Of a DNA stretch of 64,000 nt, positions 17,374 to 25,898 are shown in pieces. How positions within the stretch are numbered: position 1 is the stretch's first letter; each line of letters begins with the position of its first letter. Source of the DNA: Litoreibacter ascidiaceicola (GTDB taxonomy: Bacteria > Pseudomonadota > Alphaproteobacteria > Rhodobacterales > Rhodobacteraceae); the NCBI RefSeq assembly GCF_900129235.1, contig NZ_FQUV01000011.1, positions 1 through 64,000 on the forward strand, read 5' to 3'. The notes under the pieces were generated by a model. It searched no databases. It saw only the letters and a program-made list of their open reading frames with translations, and had not been told where the DNA came from. A program made the position numbers and the translations under genes.

Positions 17374-18945
17374 TTAGATCGTACCTTTGGCCATTTCGCT
17401 GGCCAGATGGTCGGCTTGGCGAATGGCCAATGCGACAATGGTCAGCGTGGGGTTTTCCGAGGCCCCCGTGGTAAACTGCGACCCATCCGAGACGAACAGG
17501 TTCGCAATGTCGTGGGTTTGGCCCCATTTGTTGACAACGCCGTCTCGCGGATCCTCGGACATCCGGTTGGTGCCAAGGTTGTGGGTCGACGGATACGGCG
17601 GCGTCGGGAACGTGCGTGTCGCCCCGACCGCATCATAGACCGCTTGCCCCTGCTGATAGGCATGGTTGCGCATCGCGATGTCATTAGGGTGATCGTCAAA
17701 ATGCACGTTGACCACCGGCAGACCCCATTGGTCTTTCACATCGTGGTTGATGGTCACACGGTTGGTTTCTTGCGGCATGTCTTCGCCCACAATCCACATC
17801 CCCGCCATGTTCTCATAGGCATCCAAGGCGGATGTAAACTCACGACCCCACGCACCGGGGTCAAGGAACGCAGCCATGAAGGGCAGCCCCAGCGACAGGG
17901 TCTCAAGCTCGTAGCCGCCGACAAAGCCACGCTCGGGGTCATGTTTGGATTCGTCCTGAATGATCCCCGCCATGGTCGTGCCGCGCCACATCTTCACGGG
18001 CTTATCGAAGACCGCGTAGACCGAGCCCGTCATGTGCCGCATGTAGTTGCGCCCGACTTGGCCAGAGCTGTTGGCCATGCCGTCGGGGTACATCTCCGAC
18101 GCGGAGTTCAGCAAAATGCGCGGGCTCTCAAACGAGTTGCCCGCCACGCAGACAACGCGCGCCATTTGCGTTTGCAACGTGCCTTCCTTGTCGAAATATT
18201 CGACGCCGGTGACCTTGCCCGTGTCATCATGCAGAATACGGGCCACATGGGCATGATCGCGCACCTCCAGGTTGCCGGTCGCCTCGCCCTCAGGGATGTC
18301 TGTATAGGCGGCGGACCATTTGGCGCCCCATTTACAGCCTTGAAAGCAAAAGCCAGTTTGCTGGCACATTGTGCGGTCGCGGTTCTCGTCTGAATTAATC
18401 GCCATGCGGCCAGTGTGGACTTCCTCGTAGCCGAGCGCCTTCGCGCCTTTCTCAAACACAAGGTAGTTGTTGCTGCCCGGCAGGCCCGGGCGGTCGCCCG
18501 TGCGAGTCACACCCAGCTTGTCCTCGGCCAATGTATACCAAGGGTCCATCTCGTCCGCGTCAATCGGCCAGTCCAGCAGGTTCGCGCCTTGAACGTCGCC
18601 GTAAGTGGTCTTTGCTTTCCACTCATGGGGCTGAAAGCGCAGCGATGCGCCCGCCCAATGGGTAGTCGTGCCGCCCACTGCCTTGACGATCCACGCAGGT
18701 AGCCCTGAGAAGTCCTTGGCCACACGCCAGTCGCCAGAGGTCGTGCGTGCGTCGACCCAAGCCAATTGGCCGAAGCTTTCCCATTCGTCATTCACGTAGT
18801 CTTCGGGCAGATACCGTCCGCCTGCCTCTAGGGCGACAACGCTCACGCCTTTTTGCGCCAACTCGTTGGCCAGCACGCCGCCGCCTGCGCCAGTTCCGAT
18901 AATGACAACAACGGAGTCGTCGGTGAGATCAAAAGGTGCCGTCAT
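17374..18945 (-). CDS. GMC family oxidoreductase (FAD)
   Basis: 523 residues. The FAD-binding motif GTGAGGGVLANELAQKG lies at the N-terminus (about residues 17-33). GGTTTHWAGASLRF and the C-terminal block THNLGTNRMSEDPRDGVVN...FVSDGSQFTTGASENP are the GMC signatures found in gluconate, fructose and sorbitol dehydrogenase large subunits. No signal peptide is seen; such subunits are exported with a Tat-signal-bearing small subunit, encoded here by the gene 15 bp upstream. The substrate is not decidable from sequence. Confidence 0.85.
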   Translation of the reverse strand: MTAPFDLTDDSVVVIIGTGAGGGVLANELAQKGVSVVALEAGGRYLPEDYVNDEWESFGQLAWVDARTTSGDWRVAKDFSGLPAWIVKAVGGTTTHWAGASLRFQPHEWKAKTTYGDVQGANLLDWPIDADEMDPWYTLAEDKLGVTRTGDRPGLPGSNNYLVFEKGAKALGYEEVHTGRMAINSDENRDRTMCQQTGFCFQGCKWGAKWSAAYTDIPEGEATGNLEVRDHAHVARILHDDTGKVTGVEYFDKEGTLQTQMARVVCVAGNSFESPRILLNSASEMYPDGMANSSGQVGRNYMRHMTGSVYAVFDKPVKMWRGTTMAGIIQDESKHDPERGFVGGYELETLSLGLPFMAAFLDPGAWGREFTSALDAYENMAGMWIVGEDMPQETNRVTINHDVKDQWGLPVVNVHFDDHPNDIAMRNHAYQQGQAVYDAVGATRTFPTPPYPSTHNLGTNRMSEDPRDGVVNKWGQTHDIANLFVSDGSQFTTGASENPTLTIVALAIRQADHLASEMAKGTI

Positions 18946-18960
18946 GATACGCGCCCTCCC

Positions 18961-19485
18961 CTAAAGCCAGTTGATGTCGTTGAAGCCGCGCTCGATGTAG
19001 CCACCAAGCTCGAACGAGGCGCCCTCATAGCCAAAGAGCGGCCAGACCGCCTTTTGGTTATAAAGTCCCGTGACAAGCCCGCCGCGGATCTGCTGGAAGA
19101 ACGCGCCGTCTTCCATCCCGCGCAAGATGTCGACGCGGTCGCGTTCCCATCCGGTGCCAAGGTAGCTTGTGTGGCCTTTGCCCTGCGCTGCTGCGTTCAG
19201 GGCCGCAATGCCGACTTCGATACCGGGGGCAGCCTCTGCCGTGTCGTAACCTTTCACGGCGATCACATAGAATTCGTCACCGATTTGGTCATGCGGATAG
19301 ATATCGCGTGCCATCTGCACCAGCGTCGCGAACGTCTCTGGCTGCAATGCGTTCAGCTCTGCGGCCCATGCGGCATCTGTCGCTGCAAGAAATCCACTGC
19401 CAACCACAAAAGTTGCACTTGCTGCCGTTGCGCGCGAAAGCAATTCGCGCCGTGTTAGCCCCTTTGGGCTTTGCTTGGGTTCCAT
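18961..19485 (-). CDS. Gluconate 2-dehydrogenase subunit 3 family protein
   Basis: 174 residues. The N-terminus carries a Tat-type signal (TRRELLSRATAASATFVVG). The remainder, including FATLVQMARDIYPHDQIGD and FFQQIRGGLVTGLYNQKAVW, matches the small subunit 3 family that escorts GMC flavoprotein subunits through the Tat system. AGGGGAGGA precedes ATG 19485. It is translationally close to the GMC gene and begins 20 bp after the VOC gene stop. Confidence 0.85.
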   Translation of the reverse strand: MEPKQSPKGLTRRELLSRATAASATFVVGSGFLAATDAAWAAELNALQPETFATLVQMARDIYPHDQIGDEFYVIAVKGYDTAEAAPGIEVGIAALNAAAQGKGHTSYLGTGWERDRVDILRGMEDGAFFQQIRGGLVTGLYNQKAVWPLFGYEGASFELGGYIERGFNDINWL

Positions 19486-19505
19486 CTTGTATCCTCCCCT
19501 ATTGT

Positions 19506-19907
19506 TCATTGAAAACGTCCGCTGCGCTCAAGCACTTCGATCTGGTAGCCGTCAGGATCGGCCACGAAGAAGAACCGCCCCACCAATTTTCCGGCAGGTG
19601 CGAATTCGACGAGTTTTCTGGGCGCGAGGCCCGCAGCCTCAAATCGCGCATGTTCTGCATCAAGATCGTCTACCGACACGGCAAGGTGGCCATAGCCGTC
19701 CCCCAAGTCGTAAGGCGCGGTCCGGTCCTTGTTGAGCGTCAGCTCAAGCTCGAAGCCGCTTTCCGAGTTGCTCATGTAGACAAGTGTGAAGTCTGGAAAA
19801 TCCAGACGGTCCGCCACGCTAAGCCCGAACGCCGTTTCGTAGAACGCGACAGAGCGGTCCTCGTCGAGCACGCGGATCATGGAATGTATTGTTTTGGCCA
19901 AAGCCAC
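19506..19907 (-). CDS. VOC family (glyoxalase I-like) protein
   Basis: 133 residues forming the two beta-alpha-beta-beta-beta units of the vicinal oxygen chelate fold. Candidate metal ligands are His8 (TIHSMIRV), a Glu in GFELELTL, His in YGHLAVSV and Glu in GYQIEVLE, the glyoxalase I spacing. Lactoylglutathione lyase is the closest family I recognise. It is the first gene of the minus-strand oxidation operon, so a role in removing a reactive dicarbonyl from sugar oxidation is possible. Confidence 0.8.
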   Translation of the reverse strand: MALAKTIHSMIRVLDEDRSVAFYETAFGLSVADRLDFPDFTLVYMSNSESGFELELTLNKDRTAPYDLGDGYGHLAVSVDDLDAEHARFEAAGLAPRKLVEFAPAGKLVGRFFFVADPDGYQIEVLERSGRFQ

Positions 19908-20012
19908 CTCTCCCCTTTTTGGTCGTAAGAAAAGGCTACAAGAGGCGGCGTAGGGGCGGGGTAGTATCGGATTACTACCCGAATGGTTTATTTCTATGGG
20001 AGCCTGAGAGGG

Positions 20013-20306
20013 CTACTCAGCGGCAATGATTACAGTTTCCTCACGAGGGGAAAGCTCCATGAACTTGAGACAAGCACAGCGCAAAAGAGAGGTGAAATTG
20101 ACCGGCTCGCCACGCAATTCCAACACCTCGGAGTGCAATCTGGAGATGAAGATCGGAGTCGTCATCTTGTCATTTTTTGCAATTATATCAATCACCTGCC
20201 AATATGCATTCTCAAGCCGGATACTGGTGCTTTGACCATTCAGGCGCAAACGGCGGGTTGTACTGGCATAACGATCCGGATCTTGGCCGGCAAACACTTG
20301 GCACAT
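20013..20306 (-). CDS. Ribbon-helix-helix domain protein
   Basis: 97 residues. The segment NGQSTSIRLENAYWQVIDII, followed by PIFISRLHSEV and NFTSLLRCACLKFME, fits the RHH_4 family of putative DNA-binding proteins common in alphaproteobacteria; MCQVFAGQDPDRY is its usual opening. ATG 20306 follows AGGGAGGACATCCA. It lies just upstream of the oxidation operon on the same strand, and divergent from the GntR gene, so it could act on either; target unknown. Confidence 0.75.
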   Translation of the reverse strand: MCQVFAGQDPDRYASTTRRLRLNGQSTSIRLENAYWQVIDIIAKNDKMTTPIFISRLHSEVLELRGEPVNFTSLLRCACLKFMELSPREETVIIAAE

Positions 20307-20467
20307 TGGATGTCCTCCCTTGGGGCTGTCCTTCCAAACGATCCTCGCCTCTCTAAATGCGAGTCGTTTTCCCTCTCGTATTTCGTATACGAAATGCAAA
20401 ATAGAGTCTATCCACCTGCGTCAAAGATGATAGATGTCGACTCGCTTAACGATATCGGAATTGACCA

Positions 20468-21136
20468 GTGGACTCAGTAAAACCGAAACGCACACTGGTC
20501 GAAGAGACTTACAATATCCTCATCGATGCCATTTGCAGCGGCGAGCTCCCACCGGGAGAGCGGCTCAATCAAGATGAGATTGCAGCAAAACTCAACGTCT
20601 CGCGGCAGCCTGTAAACAGCGCAATATCAATCCTCAAAGCCAACGGCCTCGTCGAGGATACCGGCAGGCGCAGCGTCGTCGTGTGCAGCTTTGACTCGGG
20701 GCTTTTCCGCTCGATTTTCGAATACCGCATGGTGATTGAACCATTTGCGGTGCGGTTGGCAGGGCGCAATCTTGCGGTAGCCGACAGGCAGCAAGCGGAC
20801 AAGGTTCTGCGCGCGGGCGATAAGGCCTTCAAAAGCGGCAAACTCAGCGACCTGCTGCAAGCTGATATGCAGTTTCATGAAATGATCTACGGGTGGAGTT
20901 GCAACCATGTGATTCAGGCATCCATGAAAACGAACTGGCACCATATCCGCAGGTCCATGGCTGAAGTCCTGCGTGGCCCCGACGCTGTCCTTCAGATTTG
21001 GGATGAACACTCGGAGATCGTTGACTGCCTCTTCAAAAGGGATACGGAAAAGGCATCACAAGTCATGGAGCACCATATAAATGGGGCCTATGAGGCGATT
21101 GCAGAAGCAATTTCTGCCCCCGAAAAATCGAGTTGA
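20468..21136 (+). CDS. GntR family regulator (FCD/FadR subfamily)
   Basis: 222 residues. The N-terminal winged helix is visible in ICSGELPPGERLNQDEIAAK and LNVSRQPVNSAISILKANGL. The C-terminal all-helical FCD domain carries likely metal-site histidines (ADMQFHEMI, HHIRRSM, EHSEIVD, MEHHING). The start is GTG 20468, with only a weak CGGAA upstream. FCD regulators usually sense organic acids or sugar acids; its position opposite the GMC/cytochrome operon makes it the likely repressor of that operon. Confidence 0.8.
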   Translation: MDSVKPKRTLVEETYNILIDAICSGELPPGERLNQDEIAAKLNVSRQPVNSAISILKANGLVEDTGRRSVVVCSFDSGLFRSIFEYRMVIEPFAVRLAGRNLAVADRQQADKVLRAGDKAFKSGKLSDLLQADMQFHEMIYGWSCNHVIQASMKTNWHHIRRSMAEVLRGPDAVLQIWDEHSEIVDCLFKRDTEKASQVMEHHINGAYEAIAEAISAPEKSS

Positions 21137-21616
21137 GTTGCGATCATCATTGCTCATCTGAAATCTGATCGCGTTTTAGGGAGCTTTAGTCATGTTGTGA
21201 GGGGCTTCTGTCACCTGCTCCGAAAATCTGCTTTCCGCCCAACGTGGCTGGCGAGTAAGGACAGCCAGTGCTCCCAGTCTGAAGGTCCACTTCTTCATTT
21301 GGGGTGGGAGTCTCTCGCACTCGCAGCGAAAGTCCGGTTTCCGCCCTTGGTGTCGAACGTTTAACTGCGATGAAGCCGTGGGTCCCCTGCCCTAACAAGC
21401 CCATAGACCGCCCCTAGACATTGTTCCCAAAGCGACAGGTTAAGGCGATTTGGATCAGCTCAGTTCTGCACCGGAGTTATGCACCAGCTCCCCGGGCCTT
21501 ATTCTTATGATTGGCTGTGTTCGTTGCAAATATCATGAATTTCGTTCCACACTGCCAATAGCGGTCGTTGACGGACAGCAAACTGTGGCTGATGGGCCTG
21601 TCATAAACAGCGCTAC
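21137..21616. other. Gene-free stretch with diverged repeats
   Basis: No plausible gene. Two places (21225-21245 and 21318-21345) carry CTTTCCGCCC-type sequence; the second, CGCAGCGAAAGTCCGGTTTC, closely resembles 37663-37690. These may be a second, related repeat type. Confidence 0.35.
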
Positions 21617-22216
21617 CTACAGAACTAAATCGTCCCCGTAGAGATCGAGCACCCAATTGGGAAGCTGCGGCAAGGCGAAGGTGAGGGTTCCGTTTGTGAA
21701 GGACAACGCCCGCACCGGCGGTTGGTTCAGCTGCGAATTGTCAAAGACATGACCGATATCACTGCTCAGAATGGCTTGGCGGATCAAGGGACCCGATCGA
21801 TCATATCGGTTTCTAATCTTCTCTTCAGGTACGGGATGACCACCCTCAATGACCCTTTCACCGACGCGAGCGACGGATAGGTCGGGATGCGCTACCGAGA
21901 TATGAAACGTCATAACGCGATAACCTAAGGCTTTGGCTTGGGTAATAAGGTCAAGCTTAGAAGGATGAGAGAACACGGTTTCCGTAGCAAAGCTTTTACG
22001 ATCCGCCATCAAGGACGTGCGGCGCTCGGTGGCGATTTGTGCCGCCTCGTATGCTGCATTGACATCACCGTCCTTGAGCTCATCACGCTGGATGACGTCT
22101 GCGTTGATAAAGGGCACGGCAAATTTTGGCGCGATCCGCGTCTCGTAAAGCGTGGATTTACCTGATCCGTTCGGACCTGCCAGCATCACGAATATTGGAC
22201 GCGGGACAGGGGCCAC
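21617..22216 (-). CDS. Zeta-toxin-like P-loop kinase
   Basis: 199 residues. The P-loop LAGPNGSGKSTLYE sits at the N-terminus, followed by FINADVIQRDEL, the substrate-side Asp of zeta-type kinases, ATETVFSHPSKLDLI and a Lys/Arg-rich lid (VPEEKIRNRYDRS). Zeta toxins phosphorylate UDP-N-acetylglucosamine; this short form is typical of chromosomal relatives. GTG 22216 starts two bases after the antitoxin stop codon, so the two are one transcription unit. A standalone nucleotide kinase is the alternative reading. Confidence 0.8.
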   Translation of the reverse strand: MAPVPRPIFVMLAGPNGSGKSTLYETRIAPKFAVPFINADVIQRDELKDGDVNAAYEAAQIATERRTSLMADRKSFATETVFSHPSKLDLITQAKALGYRVMTFHISVAHPDLSVARVGERVIEGGHPVPEEKIRNRYDRSGPLIRQAILSSDIGHVFDNSQLNQPPVRALSFTNGTLTFALPQLPNWVLDLYGDDLVL

Positions 22217-22218
22217 GC

Positions 22219-22569
22219 TCAGGCTGCGGCCTCAGGGTAGACCACCTCGCCTTTGTCATTCAGCCCAACACCACGCCCGAGTTGGCGACGCTGAGCGAAC
22301 AATGCTTCTTCTTGTTCGGATGGTTTGGTGACGTCCTCCGCAAATTGCGTAAACCAGACTTCTTGCTCCTCAGCGCTCAACTCATCGGGGGAAAGCTCAC
22401 CTGCAAGGGCAGCATTGATGTGCTGATAGTCAAACGCACTCGATTGCTCGATCGCGCGACCGATGTTGATCCAATGGGTGATTTGCCCCGCAACGGACCG
22501 GCTTTGCAAACCAGACTCGCGGCGGACAACCGACATAACGTCATCGGAAAGCTTGATAGATTGGGCCAT
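22219..22569 (-). CDS. ParD-like antitoxin
   Basis: 116 residues. MAQSIKLSDDVMSVVRRES, SRSVAGQITHWINIGRAIE and the acidic LSPDELSAEEQEVWF segment are those of the ParD_like family often paired with zeta-like kinases in proteobacteria. It should fold as a ribbon-helix-helix DNA-binding domain with a toxin-binding tail and repress its own promoter. Confidence 0.8.
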   Translation of the reverse strand: MAQSIKLSDDVMSVVRRESGLQSRSVAGQITHWINIGRAIEQSSAFDYQHINAALAGELSPDELSAEEQEVWFTQFAEDVTKPSEQEEALFAQRRQLGRGVGLNDKGEVVYPEAAA

Positions 22570-23006
22570 AACAACTCCATTCTTAGAAAAGGTAGCAAAA
22601 TGCCACCTGCATCACATATATGGCGATAAACCCGTAAATGTCCAGTTAATTGGTAGGCCTGTGCACCGGGTTTCATCCGTTGCAGCTGCAAAGCAGCTAT
22701 TGGTGCATAACGCAGCGAACGGCGACAGAGAGCCCGACCCAGTCATTGTGATTTTGTGCTGCGCGCGCACGCAGCACGAAGAATGCGGCACGAGCGAAAG
22801 AACCTTCGCTGCGGCGCAGCGAGACAAGCGGTCATTTATGCAGAGCGCGGCATAGATTGGAGCGCGGATTTACAGGTTGCGGGACAAAACCGCCAACCGG
22901 ACGGCACCAATGAATGTCCTCTTCGCGGCAAAATAGAATTTGTATCTGAGGCAACAAATGCCCGGCGACCATTGGCCGCCGGGCACTCGATAAAGGCACT
23001 CGTTAC
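22570..23006. other. Gene-free stretch with strong hairpins
   Basis: Contains two perfect inverted repeats: GTGCTGCG/CGCAGCAC (22756-22777) and CGCTGCG-G-CGCAGCG (22807-22821). The second is followed by AAGCGGTCATTTATGC, which marks it as part of a hairpin-repeat copy (about 22790-22840). No gene is seen; the toxin-antitoxin promoter should lie at its left end. Confidence 0.55.
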
Positions 23007-23732
23007 TTACTTGATTGCCAGAATGTCGAAGTTACTGACGTTGGCGACCACGCCGTCGTCCCAGCCGCCCTCGACCAGAACCGACGCTTTTTCGTTCAGA
23101 AGCCCGGCAACCTGCCCAGCAAAGTGTGCCTCGCGACCTGAGTTGTCGGCGAAGATGTCAAAGATTGCGAAGTTGTTTTCGTCAATCTGCAAAGCCGCCC
23201 AGAACAGCGTCTTTGGCTCTGTATCGGCCACGATCGGGCCAGCCGCCGTCAACAATGCAGCCAGATTATCGGCCTGTCCTGGAGCCGCTTCGAGCCGGAT
23301 ATATGTTGCAGTTGTGGCACTGTAGAGATCAACCGGTGCTTTGGCTGACAGAACGTCCGAGTTGTTGATGTTGGCGACAACTCCAGCATCCCAACCGCCG
23401 TCCACTAATGTGTCTGCGTTTCCATTCAGTGCGCCTGCGACAGCACCTGAAAAATGGGCATTGCGGGCAGCTTCATCCTCAAAGACATCGAAGATCGCTA
23501 GGCTGTCGCCTGCTTGCAAAGCAAACCAGAGTTTGGTGCCGGGCTCGGTTTCTGCGACCAGTGGGGCAGCACCTGCAAGAAACTCGGCAAATGCGTCGGT
23601 CTGGCCGGATGCGGCGGGCATTTCGATAAAGCTGGCAGTGTGATCGTTCATGACGTTTTCCTGTGCGTTTGCGGAAGTTGTTGCAGAAATCAAAGCGAGT
23701 GCTGAGATGGTGTGAAGGATTATGGATTTCAT
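23007..23732 (-). CDS. Exported tandem ABM-like (monooxygenase-fold) protein
   Basis: About 241 residues with a signal peptide (IILHTISALALISATTSANA). Two similar domains follow, each with the pattern IEMPAASGQTDAFAEFLAGA / IRLEAAPGQADNLAALLTAA, then WFALQAGDSLAIFDVFEDEA / WAALQIDENNFAIFDIFADN, and a closing NSDVLSAK / NFDILAIK. This is the antibiotic-biosynthesis-monooxygenase (dimeric ferredoxin-like) fold, duplicated in one chain. Catalysis is unproven. ATG 23732 was chosen for the signal peptide. It is divergent from a LysR gene, which probably controls it. Confidence 0.75.
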   Translation of the reverse strand: MKSIILHTISALALISATTSANAQENVMNDHTASFIEMPAASGQTDAFAEFLAGAAPLVAETEPGTKLWFALQAGDSLAIFDVFEDEAARNAHFSGAVAGALNGNADTLVDGGWDAGVVANINNSDVLSAKAPVDLYSATTATYIRLEAAPGQADNLAALLTAAGPIVADTEPKTLFWAALQIDENNFAIFDIFADNSGREAHFAGQVAGLLNEKASVLVEGGWDDGVVANVSNFDILAIK

Positions 23733-23817
23733 TGGTCTTCTCCTGAGTTTGGGTTCATCGTTCGTTTTCGATGAGCCCTTGTCCCATGTGCCACCCTCAT
23801 GACTCCAATCTTGAAGT

Positions 23818-23833
23818 CCTATACTTCGATAGG
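23818..23833. promoter_or_regulatory. Inverted repeat between the LysR gene and the ABM-like gene
   Basis: CCTATACTTCGATAGG: five-base arms (CCTAT/ATAGG) with a six-base spacer, placed in the 150-bp divergent promoter region. Spacing and place fit a LysR-type binding site; this is inference. Confidence 0.45.
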
Positions 23834-23882
23834 CATTGACTATGATTGATGCGCGGTTGAGGTTGCGTATGAGGAGGACGTC

Positions 23883-24749
23883 ATGGAAATGAATCAGGTC
23901 CGCTACTTTTTGGCGGTTTGCGAGCATCGCAATTTCACCCATGCCGCGAGTGCTTCCAACGTATCGCAACCCTCGCTTACGGCGGCGATCAAAAAACTTG
24001 AGGACGAATTGGGCGATGCATTGTTCATCCGAGATCGTGCTGGCTGCCGCCTGACAGCGCTTGGTAAGCTTATGCAGCCAAGATTGGAACGTATGCAGTC
24101 TGAGGCAAGGGAGGCAAAAGCCGAGGCTGTCCGACATACGCGGCTAGAAAGAGTCCCGATTAGCATCGGAATAGGTGAAACGATAGGCCATGCCAAAGTC
24201 TCGGAGGCCGTCGAACGGTTTCGTCAACGCGTGCCGCAAGCCGAGATAGAACTGATCGTCGACGCAAACGACACTTTGTTGGCGGGACTTCGCGAGGGAG
24301 AATTTGATCTCGTGATATCAACAGTAGAGGTCAGTGAGGAGCTTTATCGCATAGACCCACTCTATCAAGAGGCCTATCGTGTGGTTGTGGCGAAAGGTCA
24401 TCCCCTGTCTGAGTTGCCGGCCGTATCGCTTGCTGATTTGGCAGATACAACCATGTTGGATCGCCCAAATTGTGAAATGCGAGAGGCATTGCATGGGGCG
24501 TGCACGGACCATGGTCATACGCTCTATGCGGCATACCGGTCAAACCGCGTGGACTGGTTGGTCGAGCTCGCGCGGCGAGGCTCGGGGGCCGTTATCCTTC
24601 CCGAAACGTCGATCCCTGACCATGACAATCTCGTCTCACTTCCGATAGCCGACATGGAAATTGCAAGAGATGTGGCAGCGCTTCGTTTCCGCCATCAGGC
24701 TTCTCGCTCAGAAACAAACGAACTGGTGCGGGAGTTTTCGCGGAACTGA
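23883..24749 (+). CDS. LysR family transcriptional regulator
   Basis: 288 residues. The N-terminal helix-turn-helix is clear (QVRYFLAVCEHRNFTHAAS, SQPSLTAAIKKLEDELGDAL) and the rest is a periplasmic-binding-like effector domain (ISIGIGETIGH, FDLVISTVEVSEE, RGSGAVILPE). GAGGAGGACGTC precedes ATG 23883. It probably activates the divergent exported ABM-like gene; the effector is unknown. Confidence 0.85.
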   Translation: MEMNQVRYFLAVCEHRNFTHAASASNVSQPSLTAAIKKLEDELGDALFIRDRAGCRLTALGKLMQPRLERMQSEAREAKAEAVRHTRLERVPISIGIGETIGHAKVSEAVERFRQRVPQAEIELIVDANDTLLAGLREGEFDLVISTVEVSEELYRIDPLYQEAYRVVVAKGHPLSELPAVSLADLADTTMLDRPNCEMREALHGACTDHGHTLYAAYRSNRVDWLVELARRGSGAVILPETSIPDHDNLVSLPIADMEIARDVAALRFRHQASRSETNELVREFSRN

Positions 24750-24760
24750 GCTTTGTAAAG

Positions 24761-24813
24761 AGCGGACATTGGCGCTTCGTGCAGCATCGGTCAAAGTGGG
24801 CTCCTTGCGGCCC
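24761..24813 (-). repeat. Hairpin repeat copy R10, upstream of recombinase 2
   Basis: On the minus strand: GGCCGCAAGGAGCCCAC, then GACCGATGCTGCACGAAGCG, then CCAATGTCCGCT. Same sub-type and same place relative to the gene as R8 at recombinase 1. Confidence 0.65.
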
Positions 24814-24937
24814 GATGCGTTCGCAGAAACACCGCTTGGCAGCGACTTCGGGCACCAGCCGTTCAATAGGATGCTATGCTATTGTCGTCTGCGCTGTGCT
24901 GATGTCTGGGTTTGGAGGGAGGATTGGAGGGCATATT

Positions 24938-25570
24938 ATGCCAAGAGTGCAACTTCCTGCAGTTACCCCAAAACACAAAGCCTGGAACAAGGGTCGGATC
25001 ATCGGCCAAAAACGTCCCCTTCTTCCCAAACAAGTGTGGGCCATCCGGGCGCGGCTTGAACTTTCGGGTTATCTTCGTGACCTTGCGCTGTTCAACGTTG
25101 CGATTGATAGCAAGCTGCGCGGCTGTGATCTGGTAAAACTCGCCGTGGCCGATTTGGTCAAAGATGACCGCGTTCGCGAACGCGTTTCAATAGTCCAGAG
25201 TAAAACCAAGAAACCCGTTCAGTTCGAAATCACTGAAAACACAAGAGATACCGTCATTGCGTGGGTGCGATCTCCTGAGATGATCGGGTGCCGGTTCATG
25301 TTTCCGAGCCGTTTCCACGACCGCCCGCATATCTCAACACGTCAATATGGTCGACTTGTTCGTGACTGGGTTACAGCGATTGGCCTGGAACCCAGCGGAT
25401 ACGGAACACACTCGATGCGCCGAACCAAAGCTGCGGAGATTTACCGCAAGACGGGGAACCTCCGCGCCGTACAACTTTTGTTAGGCCATACGAAGGTCGA
25501 TAGCACAGTGCGTTATCTGGGCGTTGAGCTGGAAGATGCGCTAAGCATTGCTGAACGGATCGACATCTGA
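24938..25570 (+). CDS. Short tyrosine recombinase/integrase (paralog 2)
   Basis: 210 residues, collinear with 14308-14940. The catalytic residues are Arg61 (SKLRGCDL), Lys near 90, His158/Arg161 (GTHSMRRT), His184 (LLGHT) and Tyr193 (VRYLGV). As in its paralog, the N-terminal core-binding domain is missing; the chain begins with a basic segment (KHKAWNKGRIIGQKRPLLPK) that may take over DNA contact. The ribosome site GGATTGGAGG is strong. The gene is bracketed by repeat copies R10 and R11. Confidence 0.85.
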   Translation: MPRVQLPAVTPKHKAWNKGRIIGQKRPLLPKQVWAIRARLELSGYLRDLALFNVAIDSKLRGCDLVKLAVADLVKDDRVRERVSIVQSKTKKPVQFEITENTRDTVIAWVRSPEMIGCRFMFPSRFHDRPHISTRQYGRLVRDWVTAIGLEPSGYGTHSMRRTKAAEIYRKTGNLRAVQLLLGHTKVDSTVRYLGVELEDALSIAERIDI

Positions 25571-25630
25571 ACGAAGTTGGCGTGCGGCTATTGCCGTTCG
25601 CCAATCAAGACCAGGCCTTCATGGTTCCCG

Positions 25631-25800
25631 CAGCGGTCGGCAGGACTGAGCCCAATATCAACGGATGCTGCGCCGCGCACCAATGGCCGGTACGGGGATA
25701 GGTTCACAATGGCTCTCGAACAGACGGCCCATAGCCGCCATTCACCCTGTGTTGTTCATGCTGCAGCGCGGCTCGTCAAAGCGGTCGTTCATTGCGGGCA
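25631..25800 (+). repeat. Hairpin intergenic repeats, copy R11 and a partial copy
   Basis: From 25724: ACGGCCCATAGCCGCCATTC, then TCATGCTGCAGCGCGGC, then AAAGCGGTCGTTCATTGC. Before it, 25655-25690 (GGATGCTGCGCCGCGCACC) looks like a partial copy. The gene-free interval 25571-25898 holds nothing else recognisable. Confidence 0.6.
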
Positions 25801-25898
25801 TAGTACTCACAGTTATTTGGTCAACAGTTCGACACTCCCGAAACCAAATTTGCATTTTCAATGAGACCAACCCCGCGCATAGCCGGGACCGATCTGTT

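Noticed and set aside
17284-18393. Long plus-strand frame opposite the GMC oxidoreductase gene
   Set aside because: Shadow of the GMC gene, which has FAD and substrate motifs in order; the reverse translation shows no family features.
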